Shown: one piece after another, positions 48,621-63,854 of the stretch
Numbering within the stretch: the stretch's first letter is position 1
Layout: each line of letters starts with the position of its first letter
NCBI RefSeq assembly: GCF_017305915.1
Contig: NZ_JAFKJN010000007.1
Coordinates: forward strand, 232,084 to 296,083
Direction: 5' to 3'
Source of the DNA: Reyranella sp.
Lineage (GTDB): Bacteria > Pseudomonadota > Alphaproteobacteria > Reyranellales > Reyranellaceae
DNA: 64,000 nucleotides
Translations under genes and position numbers: made by a program
Notes under the pieces: generated by a model
The model's database searches: none
What the model was told of the DNA's origin: nothing
Seen by the model: the letters and a program-made list of their open reading frames with translations, nothing else

Positions 48621-49304
48621 ATGAGACCAAACAATCGGCAGCGGTCGCGGGGCGGCCGCAATGGCGGTGGTGGCGGTGGTCACCAGCATCACAAGCAGCA
48701 TCACCAGCACAATCCAAACCGACCGCCCAATCGCAACCAGATCTTCGACAGCAGCGGGCCCGACGTGCGCGTGCGAGGCAATGCGCACCAGGTGTTCGAC
48801 AAATACCAGGCGCTCGCCCGCGAGGCCGCGGCCTCGGGCGACCGCATCATGGCGGAGGCGTACTGGCAGTACGCCGATCACTACTACCGCGTGATCCAGA
48901 CCATGGGCGGCTTCGTCCAGCGCAACAACCAGGGTTGGGGCGATGGCGAAGAGGGCCAGCCGCCGCAGCAGGGCAACCCGCAACAGCAGGGCCAGCCCAA
49001 CGGTGAGCAGCAGGCCGGCGGCAGCAACGGCTACGCTCCCGAAGAGCATCAGCAGCAGAACATCCGCCAGGATGGCCGCGAGGAGCGTGGCAGCCGCGAG
49101 GACCGGGGTGGCCGTGAGGAGCGTGGCGGCCGCGAAGATCGTGGCGGCCGTGGCGGCCGCGAGGAGCAGGGCGACAGCGACCCTGGTCTCGGCGGGGTCG
49201 CCTTCCTGCAAAGCGGCCGTCCGCCGGCGAACCCCGATCCGGCGGCCGACGAGCAGCCCGAGGTGCCCGAGTTCGCGCCGGCCGGAGCGGGCCGCCGGGG
49301 CTAA
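48621..49304 (+). CDS. DUF4167 RGG/Gln-rich protein
   Basis: A 227-residue protein with the DUF4167 N-terminus (MRPNNRQRSRGG...HHKQHHQHNPNRPPNRNQIFDSSGPDVRVRGNAHQVFDKYQALAREAAASGDRIMAEAYWQYADHYYRVI, residues about 1-95) and a low-complexity tail of Gln/Pro runs and REERGG/REDRGG repeats. Basic RGG-like sequence suggests RNA binding; the family function is unknown. It is a near-constant alphaproteobacterial neighbour of prmC and clpB. ATG at 48621. Confidence 0.88.
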   Translation: MRPNNRQRSRGGRNGGGGGGHQHHKQHHQHNPNRPPNRNQIFDSSGPDVRVRGNAHQVFDKYQALAREAAASGDRIMAEAYWQYADHYYRVIQTMGGFVQRNNQGWGDGEEGQPPQQGNPQQQGQPNGEQQAGGSNGYAPEEHQQQNIRQDGREERGSREDRGGREERGGREDRGGRGGREEQGDSDPGLGGVAFLQSGRPPANPDPAADEQPEVPEFAPAGAGRRG

Positions 49305-49309
49305 GCTTT

Positions 49310-49360
49310 CTTCCCCTTTGCGGAGTCCGCGAAGGGGAAGTGCCCGCGTCTTGCGCGGGC
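49310..49360 (+). terminator. Hairpin pair after the DUF4167 gene
   Basis: The first stem CTTCCCCTTTGCGGA / TCCGCGAAGGGGAAG (49310-49340, one G-U pair) and the second GCCCGCG / CGCGGGC (49342-49360) follow the stop by about 6 bases. They lack a clear U-tract, but the position suits a transcript end. Confidence 0.5.
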
Positions 49361-49399
49361 GATGGGGTCATGACCCCTCCGTCGCCGATGACGGCGACG

Positions 49400-49420
49400 C
49401 CTCCCCCATGGCGGGGGAGG
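49400..49420. repeat. Palindromic CCTCCCCC repeat, copy 3
   Basis: CCTCCCCC-ATGGC-GGGGGAGG, just after the 3' end of the minus-strand DUF4337 gene. It matches the core of the elements at 61-82 and 32723-32750 with changed loop bases. Confidence 0.45.
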
Positions 49421-49424
49421 AGGG

Positions 49425-49985
49425 CTACAGGTGAATGAGCGTCGGCGCGAGGAAGCCCAGCGCGCCGAACAGCATCCCGACCACGCCCAGGCCGATCGAC
49501 ATGATCGTCAACCAGACGACGCTGGTGAGCGCTGCGGCGCCGGCCAGCACGATCGCGAGCTGCAGCGCGGCCGAGCCGTATTCGAACATGTGATAGGCCG
49601 ACATCGCCTTGTCGCGCGCGGCCTCCTTGGCCTTGGCGCGGGCGGCCAGTTCCTTGCGGCCCTCGCCGGTCTCGGGCTCCGTCTCGTAGCGCTGCGCCGT
49701 CGTGCGCCAGGTCTCGGCCTGCTTCTTCAGGCCGGGCGGCATCGTCTGCCCGCCATCCTTGAACTGCGCCTCGACGGCGTCGGCGGCCGTCCGCATGGTC
49801 GTCTGCCGGATCGTCTTGGCCTGGAAGAACGACCACAGGTTCGAGGCGTCGATATGGTCGGCCAGCGCATGGGTCTGCGCGCTCTTGCCGCCCAGCTCCG
49901 AGATCGCAAGCAACGCCGCCAGGATAGCGACCAGCAAAGCGGTTTTCTTGTCGCCGCCTTCGACGTGTCCGTGTCCGCCTGACAT
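49425..49985 (-). CDS. DUF4337-like membrane protein
   Basis: A 186-residue protein with two groups of hydrophobic segments: an N-terminal helix (KKTALLVAILAALLAISEL) and a C-terminal helical pair (ALQLAIVLAGAAALTSVVWLTI, LGVVGMLFGALGFLA). The middle is a helical domain (HIDASNLWSFFQAKTIRQTTMRTAADAVEA) matching DUF4337; function unknown. ATG at 49985 with an AGGGGAG site; a GTG at 49991 is also in frame. It is divergent from clpB. Confidence 0.82.
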   Translation of the reverse strand: MSGGHGHVEGGDKKTALLVAILAALLAISELGGKSAQTHALADHIDASNLWSFFQAKTIRQTTMRTAADAVEAQFKDGGQTMPPGLKKQAETWRTTAQRYETEPETGEGRKELAARAKAKEAARDKAMSAYHMFEYGSAALQLAIVLAGAAALTSVVWLTIMSIGLGVVGMLFGALGFLAPTLIHL

Positions 49986-50059
49986 TTCCACACTCCCCTG
50001 TTTCGCAGCGGTTCATACCGCGCGTTCGTTACATCGAAAAGCCATACCCGTCGTCGGGT

Positions 50060-50087
50060 CTTGCGTCCGGGCCGTCCCACCCCATAT
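50060..50087 (+). promoter_or_regulatory. Sigma32-type heat-shock promoter of clpB
   Basis: CTTGCGT (-35, 50060-50066), 13 bases, CCCCATAT (-10, 50080-50087). It fits the established heat-shock consensus CTTGAAA-N13-CCCCATNT except in the last three -35 bases. The expected start of transcription is about 70 bases before the clpB ATG. Confidence 0.7.
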
Positions 50088-50164
50088 CGAACGCAGGATG
50101 CCCGGATAGGGGTCCGCTCTTTCGCCTGCCGTTGATTGGGGGCGTCCGAAGAAAGGGTTGAGTG

Positions 50165-52771
<2,607 letters not shown>

Positions 52772-52793
52772 CCGGGACGATTGACCGGGACAG

Positions 52794-52823
52794 GGGGCAG
52801 GCCGTCAGGCCTGCCCCGTTCCG
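52794..52823 (+). terminator. Intrinsic terminator of clpB
   Basis: A perfect 10-base stem GGGGCAGGCC / GGCCTGCCCC (52794-52803, 52808-52817) with loop GTCA is followed by GTTCCGTTG, a partly T-rich tail. Confidence 0.6.
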
Positions 52824-52865
52824 TTGTGCAGGGACGCCGTTGCGGCCACAATGCGTGGGACGATC

Positions 52866-53132
52866 ATGGCGCAAGTAATGGTGCAACTTGCCGCTGACAT
52901 AGCCGCCAGCTTTTCGAAGGACGCTGGCGGGGCGGCGCCGTTGCGTCGGGCTCTCGACGAGCTCGGCCTGACACTCGAACCGGTCGCGCCCGGCATCGAT
53001 GACCCCCATCTCGCGCGATACTTCCAGGCAACCGTCGCCTCGGACGACGAGGCGGCGAAGGTAGCGACCAGGCTGACGGATGTGCCCGGCGTCACCGCTG
53101 CCTACATGCAACCGCCGATGGGTTTACCCTAG
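52866..53132 (+). CDS. Small prodomain-like protein upstream of the subtilase
   Basis: An 88-residue protein (MAQVMVQLAADIAASFSKDAGG...). Its C-terminal half, LARYFQATVASDDEAAKVATRLTDVPGVTAAYMQPP, resembles a segment in the N-terminal region of the downstream subtilase, LGRYQLVTAPEEKIEDLATELNAHRLVEAAYVTPP, with LxRY, ATxL and V-x-AAYxxPP shared. Subtilase prodomains act as intramolecular chaperones and inhibitors, so this may be a stand-alone copy acting in trans. No signal peptide. ATG at 52866. The gap to the protease is 40 bases. Confidence 0.65.
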   Translation: MAQVMVQLAADIAASFSKDAGGAAPLRRALDELGLTLEPVAPGIDDPHLARYFQATVASDDEAAKVATRLTDVPGVTAAYMQPPMGLP

Positions 53133-53172
53133 GGAATATGCTATCGCTTTCGTGACCCGGAGGGAGGGCATC

Positions 53173-54882
53173 ATGGCGGCGAAACGCAAAGCGGCAGCCA
53201 AGCGCAAATCCACTGGAGCCAAGCGCAAAGCCACGGCGAAACCCAGGTCCGCCGCGAAACCCATGTCCGCCGCGAAGCCCACCGCCGCAACCAAGCGGAC
53301 TGCTTCGGCGAAGCGCGCCGCCCGCCCGGAGCGTCCCCTCGCGGCGCCGGCGGTTCTGGCATCGTGGGGGCGGACGGATATTCCTTTTTGGCAGCAGCGG
53401 CAGCTTGTCGTCATGACCGAGCCGGCGCGCGAAGCCGCGGCCAGCCCGAGCACGCTGGGGTTGATGGCGCCGGCCGTGCATGTCCGGGAGGTCGCGGCGC
53501 AAGCCATCGGTGACATCGCGCAGATCCTCGCCAGGGCGAGCGCCACCATCGCGCCGATGCTGACGGAAACGCTGTTGATGCCGCCGTCGCGGCCTCCGGG
53601 GTTGGCCGCCGTCGCCGGCGAATTCGCGACGCCGCAGCCGCCGCCGGCCGAGCTCGGCCGCTACCAGCTGGTGACCGCGCCGGAGGAGAAGATCGAGGAT
53701 CTCGCGACCGAGCTGAACGCCCATCGCCTCGTCGAGGCAGCCTATGTCACGCCGCCGCTCTTGCCGGCCGCGGCGCCACCGCGGATGGCCGCCGTGGGCA
53801 ACCGGGCCCACGCCATGATGCTTCCCGCGGCCCCACCGCCGGCGCCCGGCACGGCGACGCCCGATTTCTCCGCCATGCAGGGATACCTGAACGCATCGCC
53901 CGACGGCGTCGATGCGCGCTGGGCGTGGAGCCAGCCGGGCGGCCGCGGCGACGGCGTCAGCATCATCGATATCGAGGGCGGCTGGTGCTTCGATCATGAG
54001 GATCTGCAGCACAGCGTCGACGGGCTGGTCGGCGGGACCGCGCTGAGCGATCCCCTGTGGCGCGATCACGGAACCGCCGTGCTGAGCGAGATCGTGGGCG
54101 ACGACAACGGCATGGGCGTGATCGGCATCGCACCGAATGCGCGCGTCGCGGCGATCTCGCATTCGGGCGAGAGCACTCCGGTCAAGGCGATCGTCGCGGC
54201 GACCAAGCGCCTGCGGCCCGGCGACATCATGCTGCTGGAAACGCAGCAGGCCGGTCCGCGATTCAACTTCACCCTCCGCGACGACCAGAGGGGTTACATC
54301 CCGGTCGAATGGATCGACGTCACGTACCGCGCGGTCGCCTACGCGGTGAGCCAGGGCATCATCGTCGTCAGTGCCGGTGCCAATGGCGGCGAAAACCTCG
54401 ACGACCCGATCTACTCGCTCCGGCCGAGCTCGGGGCCCGTCACGTTTCCCGGCGACTGGGTCAATCCATTCGACCGCACCCGGCGCGATTCCGGCTCGAT
54501 CATCGTCGGCGCCGGCGCGCCGCCCAGCACCGCCTTCGGGCCCGACCGCGCGCGCATGGGTTTCTCCAACTTCGGCGCCGCGGTCGACACGCAGGGCTGG
54601 GGCGAGGAGGTCGTCGCCGGCGGCTATGGCTTCCTGCAGGGCGGCGCCGAGGAGAGGCGCTACACGGCGACGTTCGGCGGTACCTCGGGCGCCTCGCCGA
54701 TGGTCGTCGGCGCCCTGGCTGCCGTGCAGGGCATCCGCAAGGCGATGGGCCGCGCGCCGCTGACGCCGGCCCAGGCGAGGAACCTGCTGAGAGCCACCGG
54801 CGCACCGCAGCGCGGCAACACCACGGAGCGCATCGGCACTCGGCCGGATATCAAGCAGATGGTCGCGTCGATGCCGGCCTGA
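53173..54882 (+). CDS. S8 subtilisin-like serine protease
   Basis: A 569-residue subtilase. Catalytic triad: Asp266 in SIIDIEGG, His299 in RDHGTAVLSEI, Ser505 in GGTSGASPMVVGALAAVQG; oxyanion Asn in VSAGANGG. The first about 50 residues are an unusual Lys/Ala/Arg-rich tail (AAKRKAAAKRKS and similar) like a histone H1 or nucleoid-binding tail, with no signal peptide. Residues about 150-200 look like a prodomain. It is expected to act on proteins, but the location is unclear. ATG at 53173 behind GGAGGGAGGG. Confidence 0.85.
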   Translation: MAAKRKAAAKRKSTGAKRKATAKPRSAAKPMSAAKPTAATKRTASAKRAARPERPLAAPAVLASWGRTDIPFWQQRQLVVMTEPAREAAASPSTLGLMAPAVHVREVAAQAIGDIAQILARASATIAPMLTETLLMPPSRPPGLAAVAGEFATPQPPPAELGRYQLVTAPEEKIEDLATELNAHRLVEAAYVTPPLLPAAAPPRMAAVGNRAHAMMLPAAPPPAPGTATPDFSAMQGYLNASPDGVDARWAWSQPGGRGDGVSIIDIEGGWCFDHEDLQHSVDGLVGGTALSDPLWRDHGTAVLSEIVGDDNGMGVIGIAPNARVAAISHSGESTPVKAIVAATKRLRPGDIMLLETQQAGPRFNFTLRDDQRGYIPVEWIDVTYRAVAYAVSQGIIVVSAGANGGENLDDPIYSLRPSSGPVTFPGDWVNPFDRTRRDSGSIIVGAGAPPSTAFGPDRARMGFSNFGAAVDTQGWGEEVVAGGYGFLQGGAEERRYTATFGGTSGASPMVVGALAAVQGIRKAMGRAPLTPAQARNLLRATGAPQRGNTTERIGTRPDIKQMVASMPA

Positions 54883-54896
54883 TCATGTTCTTCGGG

Positions 54897-54919
54897 GACC
54901 GCGGGCCTCCAGGCCCGCA
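54897..54919. repeat. Palindromic repeat (GACCGCGG family), copy 3
   Basis: GGACCGCGGGCCTCCAGGCC and the following CGC form a hairpin just after the subtilase stop; the core is shared with 22678-22707 and 37505-37542. Confidence 0.55.
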
Positions 54920-54983
54920 TCACGATTCATGAGCGAGCCCGGAAGACCTGATGCGCCGCCTGGAGTAGCGCCTCTCCGGCAAC

Positions 54984-56636
54984 TCAGCTGCCGTTGGCGA
55001 GTTGCCGTGTGTGGCTCGCGGTCACCTTCGACCTATGCTTCACCGCGGGCTTCTCCGACGTCACAGGGCCGCTCGCGATGGTCGCGTCGGTGTGCTTCTT
55101 GGGTACGATGCGGGAGCGCGCCGCGACGTTGGGCTGGCGGCCCTCCTTCGCGGTCTCGCGCTTGCCCGCGTCGACCTTCGACGCGTGGTTGTCGTCGAAC
55201 GCGTCGGGCTTGGCGACCTTCGGCGCGTTCTTGAGCTGCGCCACGTACTGGCCGGCCAGTCCCTTGAAGCGCGCGAGGTCCTTGCCGCCCACCGACGCCT
55301 GCATCGCGAACTTCTGCGCCAGCGGATTGACCGGCCGGCCGCCGCGATAGAACTCGTAGTGCAGGTGGGGGCCGGTCGACATGCCGGTCGAGCCGACGAA
55401 GCCGATCACCTGGCCCTGGCGCACCGCGACGCCCGGCTTGATGCCGGGGCCGAGGCGGGACATGTGGCCATAGCCGGTGCCAATATCGCGCGTGTGCTCG
55501 AGCTTCACGAAGATGCCGTAGCCGCCGTTGTAGCCCGCCATCATCACCTTGCCGGCGCCGGCGGCGAGGATCGGCGTGCCCGACGGCGCGCCGAAATCGA
55601 CGCCGGTATGCATCGCGCTGTAGCCGAGGATCGGATGATCGCGCATGCCGAAGCGCGACGTCACCTTCGAGGCATCCATCGGCGTGCGCAGGAAGGAGCG
55701 CACCACGCTCTCGCCCTTGGGGTTGTAGAATTGCTCGGCGCCGTTCTGCGGGCGGAAGCGGATCACCGTGACCGAGCGCTTGCCGAGATGCAGCTCGCCC
55801 GCGAGCAGGCGGCCGGGATGCGTGATCTTGCCGTCGCTGGTGACGAGCTGCTCGAGCAGCACGGTGAACTTCTGGCCTTCCTTCAGCTCGCGCTGGAAGT
55901 CGACGTCGTAGGAAAGCGCGCGGATGAACTCGACCATCGCCTGGCTGGGCGCACCGCCGGCGATGCCGCTCGATTCGAGGGAGCCGTGCCGCTCGCCTTC
56001 GACGCGCACGATGCGCGGGCTGACGCGATAGGTCTTCTCCTCGCCGGAGTAGCTGCCGTCGTCGCTTCGTTTGACGATGTACTCGCGCTCCGGCTGGGGC
56101 CGGATCGAAAGCGACAGCACGCGCGGCGCATCGGATTGGCCCGGCAGGGTCTGGATCTCGAGCTGGATTTCCTCGCCGACCGCGATCTTGCGCTTCTTCA
56201 GGATCGCGTGCAGGGCGTCGACGATGGCCTTGCGATCGGTCTCGGGGACCTCGATGTCGGCCAGCATCTTGTCGATCGTGTCGCCCTTCTCGAGGCGCAG
56301 GGTGAGCTCGTAGCGATCGGGGGCCGGCGGCTCGGGATCGCTCGACGGCTGGGCCTGCTGTGTCGGCGGCTGGGCGCTCTGGAAGCCCTTGAAATCGGCC
56401 GGATCGAGGCCGCCCCTGAAGTCGGCGGCGCTGACCGGCGGTGCCGGATCGGGGTCCGGCAGGGCGGTTTCGGCCACGATCGCCGGCGGCGGCGATGGGC
56501 TGTTGCGATGTGTCAGAAGCAGGGCGCCAAGGGCCAGGCCGCTGGCGCCAATCGCGAATAGGACAGGCCGGAACAGCACGAAAAGCGCCGTTTGGGCGCC
56601 TTCGGGCCGGCCCGACGGAGGGGGGGAATCCGTCAT
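54984..56636 (-). CDS. M23 (LytM) family peptidoglycan endopeptidase
   Basis: A 550-residue membrane-anchored cell-wall hydrolase. One N-terminal helix (FRPVLFAIGASGLALGALLL), a Pro-rich stretch, a LysM/OapA-like beta domain (YELTLRLEKGDTIDKMLADIEVPETDRKAIVDALHAIL) and the M23 domain with the zinc ligands HTGVDFGAPSGTPILAAGAGKV and HLHYEFYRGGRPVNP. The C-terminus is Lys-rich. It probably cuts peptide cross-links to allow growth or division (MepM-like). It is divergent from the rRNA operon, with a 190-base gap to its promoter. Confidence 0.9.
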   Translation of the reverse strand: MTDSPPPSGRPEGAQTALFVLFRPVLFAIGASGLALGALLLTHRNSPSPPPAIVAETALPDPDPAPPVSAADFRGGLDPADFKGFQSAQPPTQQAQPSSDPEPPAPDRYELTLRLEKGDTIDKMLADIEVPETDRKAIVDALHAILKKRKIAVGEEIQLEIQTLPGQSDAPRVLSLSIRPQPEREYIVKRSDDGSYSGEEKTYRVSPRIVRVEGERHGSLESSGIAGGAPSQAMVEFIRALSYDVDFQRELKEGQKFTVLLEQLVTSDGKITHPGRLLAGELHLGKRSVTVIRFRPQNGAEQFYNPKGESVVRSFLRTPMDASKVTSRFGMRDHPILGYSAMHTGVDFGAPSGTPILAAGAGKVMMAGYNGGYGIFVKLEHTRDIGTGYGHMSRLGPGIKPGVAVRQGQVIGFVGSTGMSTGPHLHYEFYRGGRPVNPLAQKFAMQASVGGKDLARFKGLAGQYVAQLKNAPKVAKPDAFDDNHASKVDAGKRETAKEGRQPNVAARSRIVPKKHTDATIASGPVTSEKPAVKHRSKVTASHTRQLANGS

Positions 56637-57160
56637 GACCGTTGACCTATGTGGGCCCGGTGGGCCGGGCCTCAGCTTGGGTTGCTGCCGTTGCTCAACA
56701 ATCGATCCCCAACGGCAGGGACGCTACATATTGATGCCGGAAAGGCTGGCCGGCGACAACAATACAATAGGTTTGACGTGCCTTTTCAGACTCTTAGGAC
56801 TTCGTAAGAGATTTGAAAATTTACGTTTGACACCCCGATGGGTCACCCATATAAGCGCGGCTCCCACGGCGAACGGGGTGTACCGAAAACGTCACGGCGT
56901 AAGAGTGACGGGGGGTTCTTCGACCCAAACGGTACGCCCGGAAGCTGAAGGTCTCGACCACCCGGTCGTGTGTTCTATGCATCGTCTGTTAGGAAAGGGA
57001 TACGCCGGCGGCGGCGAACGTCAGCTCTGACCTTCGGGTTGGCTGCAGATGTTTTCGTCGTCGCTAGTTCGAACGCTCGGCCGCAAGGCCGGGCATAGTA
57101 ATCTAGTGACGGGATCTCAAAGCGCTCTTGCTTCTCTTCGGAGAGGTCGAGAGCACGTTA
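56637..57160 (+). promoter_or_regulatory. rRNA operon upstream region and leader
   Basis: This 524-base stretch has no gene. The first part (56637-56826) has an A/T-rich run near 56755-56825, possibly an UP-like region. The promoter is at 56827-56855; about 300 bases of leader follow, including a hairpin (GCTCTTGCTTCTC / GAGAGGTCGAGAGC) at about 57122-57155 near the 16S start, which probably forms part of the processing stem. Confidence 0.6.
56827..56855 (+). promoter_or_regulatory. Sigma70 promoter of the rRNA operon
   Basis: TTGACA (56827-56832), a 17-base spacer, then TATAAG (56850-56855). A perfect -35 and near-perfect -10 at ideal spacing, about 300 bases before 16S rRNA. Confidence 0.85.
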
Positions 57161-58655
<1,495 letters not shown>

Positions 58656-58774
58656 AGGTCCGAAGCAATTCGGGTCTTACTTACACAAAAATCGAAGTCG
58701 GGTTTCTCAAGCCCGACCGCCGCCGTCGACGCATCCCTTTCCTGTGATGGTTTCTCGCTTCGTCTGCCCGAATT

Positions 58775-58851
58775 GGGCTAGTAGCTCAGCTGGTTAGAGC
58801 GCGCGCTTGATAAGCGTGAGGTCGGAGGTTCAAATCCTCCCTGGCCCACCA
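58775..58851 (+). tRNA. tRNA-Ile (GAT)
   Basis: 77 bases from GGGCTAGTAGCTCAGC to CCA, with anticodon GAT at 58809-58811 and the T-arm GGTTCAAATCC. It lies in the 16S-23S spacer. Confidence 0.97.
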
Positions 58852-58894
58852 CCTTTCGCGCGATCGGCTCTGCCTTCGGGGAGGCCGGTCCGCA

Positions 58895-58940
58895 CCGAAA
58901 ACGGTGAATTCGCCGAAAACGGTGAAAACGGTTCAAACGG
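58895..58940. repeat. GAAAACGG repeats in the rRNA spacer
   Basis: Three to four units of (C)GAAAACGGTGAA(AA/TT) in a row between tRNA-Ile and tRNA-Ala; a similar unit occurs inverted at 13138-13182. Confidence 0.45.
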
Positions 58941-58971
58941 ACGAAGCGCAGACCGCGGATCACCGCCTAAC

Positions 58972-59047
58972 GGGGGCATAGCTCAGTTGGGAGAGCGCCT
59001 GCTTTGCAAGCAGGAGGTCGTCGGTTCGATCCCGTCTGCCTCCACCA
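58972..59047 (+). tRNA. tRNA-Ala (TGC)
   Basis: 76 bases from GGGGGCATAGCTCAG to CCA; anticodon TGC at 59005-59007; T-arm GGTTCGATCCC. It forms the usual alphaproteobacterial spacer pair with tRNA-Ile. Confidence 0.97.
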
Positions 59048-59092
59048 CCATCACACAGGTGCAGAGACACCCGATGCAAACCGCATCGGATC

Positions 59093-59104
59093 GTTCTTTG
59101 ACAT
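59093..59104 (+). promoter_or_regulatory. boxA-like antitermination site
   Basis: GTTCTTTGACAT resembles the rRNA antitermination boxA (TGCTCTTTGACA-type) in the spacer before 23S. The remainder of 59048-59277 is spacer with no other assignment. Confidence 0.5.
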
Positions 59105-59277
59105 CGTTCATCGGAAGAGAGGTCTGAAGTCTAGATTTCCGCGCTCCGTCGCCTAGGCGGAGTGGTAGGAACGGGTAAGTAGAACACAAGGCCGTTCTCG
59201 TCGTGGGGGTCGTCCCCTGCACGGAACGAGCCGAAGACATGATCGAGAGATCATTCTTCGCTGACAAACAGTTGTGA

Positions 59278-62008
<2,731 letters not shown>

Positions 62009-62090
62009 TCGTTCCGTGCAGCGGTCGACATCCGCGGCGCGGCTTTGTGTGCCCGGGACTTCAGATCTCTTCCAATCTTTGCGCTTCGAC

Positions 62091-62208
62091 GACCTGGTGG
62101 CAGTAGCGAGGGGTGTACACCCGATCCCATTCCGAACTCGGCCGTGAAAACCCTCAGCGCCGATGGTACTGTGTCTTAAGGCACGGGAGAGTAGGTCGCT
62201 GCCAGGTC
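62091..62208 (+). rRNA. rrf: 5S ribosomal RNA
   Basis: About 118 bases from GACCTGGTGGCAGTAGCG to CTGCCAGGTC, with terminal helix pairing and the CCGATCCCATTCCGAACTCGG core. Confidence 0.95.
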
Positions 62209-62264
62209 TTCCAAGCGCGAAGATCTTCCGACGAACGACAGACGAACAGCGCGCAGGAAATCGA

Positions 62265-62341
<77 letters not shown>

Positions 62342-62346
62342 AATTG

Positions 62347-62377
62347 AAAAGCCGTCCTCGAAAGGGGACGGCTTTTT
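62347..62377 (+). terminator. Intrinsic terminator of the rRNA operon
   Basis: Stem AAAGCCGTCC / GGACGGCTTT with loop TCGAAAGG, followed by TT and GTTTTC, directly after tRNA-fMet. Confidence 0.9.
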
Positions 62378-62446
62378 GTTTTCTCAGCGGCTCATCGCAG
62401 CGCTGCAGCGGCGGAACCGGAAGCTCTCGATTGCACGAGTTGGTTC

Positions 62447-62971
62447 TCAGCTTTTGAGGAACTCGCGTACTTCTTCGAGCAGTCGCTCGTGGGCAGGCTC
62501 CGAATCGAGCAGAATGTGATTCTTGCTCTGCAGGGTTACGAAGCGAGCACCCGGAATTTCCGAGGCCATCGCGCGACCGTATTCCCAAGGCACAATGGCA
62601 TCTCCGCGCGAATGAGTGACGAGGGTCGGTATCTTCAGCTTCGACAGCAAGTCGCGAACATCGATATTGCCTACCACTTCGCGAAAGCGGATCGCATTCT
62701 CCGATGAGATACTGGCCCGCTGCAGCTCATTGAAGCTGTCGAAGATCTCCTTCGTTCCCTCCGGGAAGAACAGTGACGTAAACATCTGACGGAAAGCCGG
62801 ATTGTCTGTACCCCAACCCGCCTTCATCAGCTGCATCATTGCCCGCGTGCGCTCGGTTTCTTCAGGTGTCCGTTTGAGCGGCCCCAGTGCAAAACCGCCA
62901 TGCAGGATCAGGTGACTGACTTTTTCGGGATGGCGTGCCGCAAAGGCAATCGCCACCGCGCACCCCTGAGA
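62447..62971 (-). pseudogene. Alpha/beta hydrolase, N-terminus lost to IS insertion
   Basis: The C-terminal about 175 residues of an alpha/beta hydrolase: the frame still reads SQGCAVAIAFAARHPEKVSHLILHGGFALG, where the Ser-Gln-Gly is the remnant of the nucleophile elbow, and continues to the catalytic Asp/His region (IPTLVTHSRGDAIVPWEYG, NHILLDSEPAHERLLEEV). Directly upstream of the elbow the sequence changes to IS256 end sequence at 62972, so the first half and the start codon are missing. Confidence 0.82.
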
Positions 62972-63854
62972 GGATCGTGTCCCAAACCGTGGTGTAGCTG
63001 ATCGTCGATCAACCAGGCGATCTCGGGGTTTGAGCCGGATCGATCAGCCAGCCGCGATGGGCAGGCCGACGATGGGATCATCGCCGACGGGGGCGATGCT
63101 TTCCAGCGTGATGTAGCGGGCGCGCTGTACGGCCCATTCGTCGTTCTGTTCGAGGAGGATGGCGCCGACGAGGCGGGTTATGGCGGCCTCATTGGGGAAG
63201 ATGCCAACGACCTCAGTGCGGCGCTTGATCTCGCCATTCAATCGTTCCAGCGGATTGGTGCTGTGCAGCTTGGTGCGGTGCTGGGGCGGGAAGCTCATGT
63301 AGGCCAGCACGTCGGGCTCGGCCTGATCCATCAGGCCGGCGAGCTTGGGGAGCTTGGGCCTGAGCTGGTCAGCGACGCGGCGCCATTGGGCTTTGGCCTG
63401 CTCGGCATCGTCCTGGGCGAAGGCTGTTGCGATGAAGGCCGAGACGACGCGCCTGCCGCTTCTGCCGGCATGGGCCAGGGCGTTACGCATGAAGTGGACG
63501 CGGCAGCGCTGCCAGGTGGCGGTGAAGATCCTGGAGACGGCCGCCTTGATGCCTTCGTGGGCGTCGGAGACCACCAGCTTCACGCCACGCAGGCCGCGCC
63601 GGGCGAGCTTCCTGAGGAAGGTCGTCCAGAAGGTCTCGGCCTCGGAGGGGCCGATATCCATGCCGAGCACCTCGCGCCGGCCATCGGCATTGACGCCAAC
63701 CGCCACGATCACGGCGACCGATACGATGCGGCCGGCCTGGCGGACCTTCACGTAGGTCGCGTCGATCCACAGGTATGGCCAGTCGCCTTCGATCGGTCGG
63801 TCGAGGAAGGCCTTTACCCGCTGATCAATCTCTTCACACAGCCGGCTTACCTGA
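62972..63854 (-). mobile_element. IS256-family insertion sequence, truncated
   Basis: It starts at GGATCGTGTCCCAAACC (probable terminal inverted repeat) next to the broken hydrolase gene, and contains the transposase coding region 63044-63854. Its other end is missing because an IS3-family element begins at 63855. Confidence 0.8.
63044..63854 (-). pseudogene. IS256-family transposase, 5' truncated
   Basis: The C-terminal about 270 residues of a Mutator-type DDE transposase: [38 protein letters not shown] (first Asp), [17 protein letters not shown] (second Asp), [15 protein letters not shown], and [21 protein letters not shown] (Glu). A GTG-initiated frame starts at 63751, but the family's N-terminus would lie upstream and is lost at 63855. 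Confidence 0.88.
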
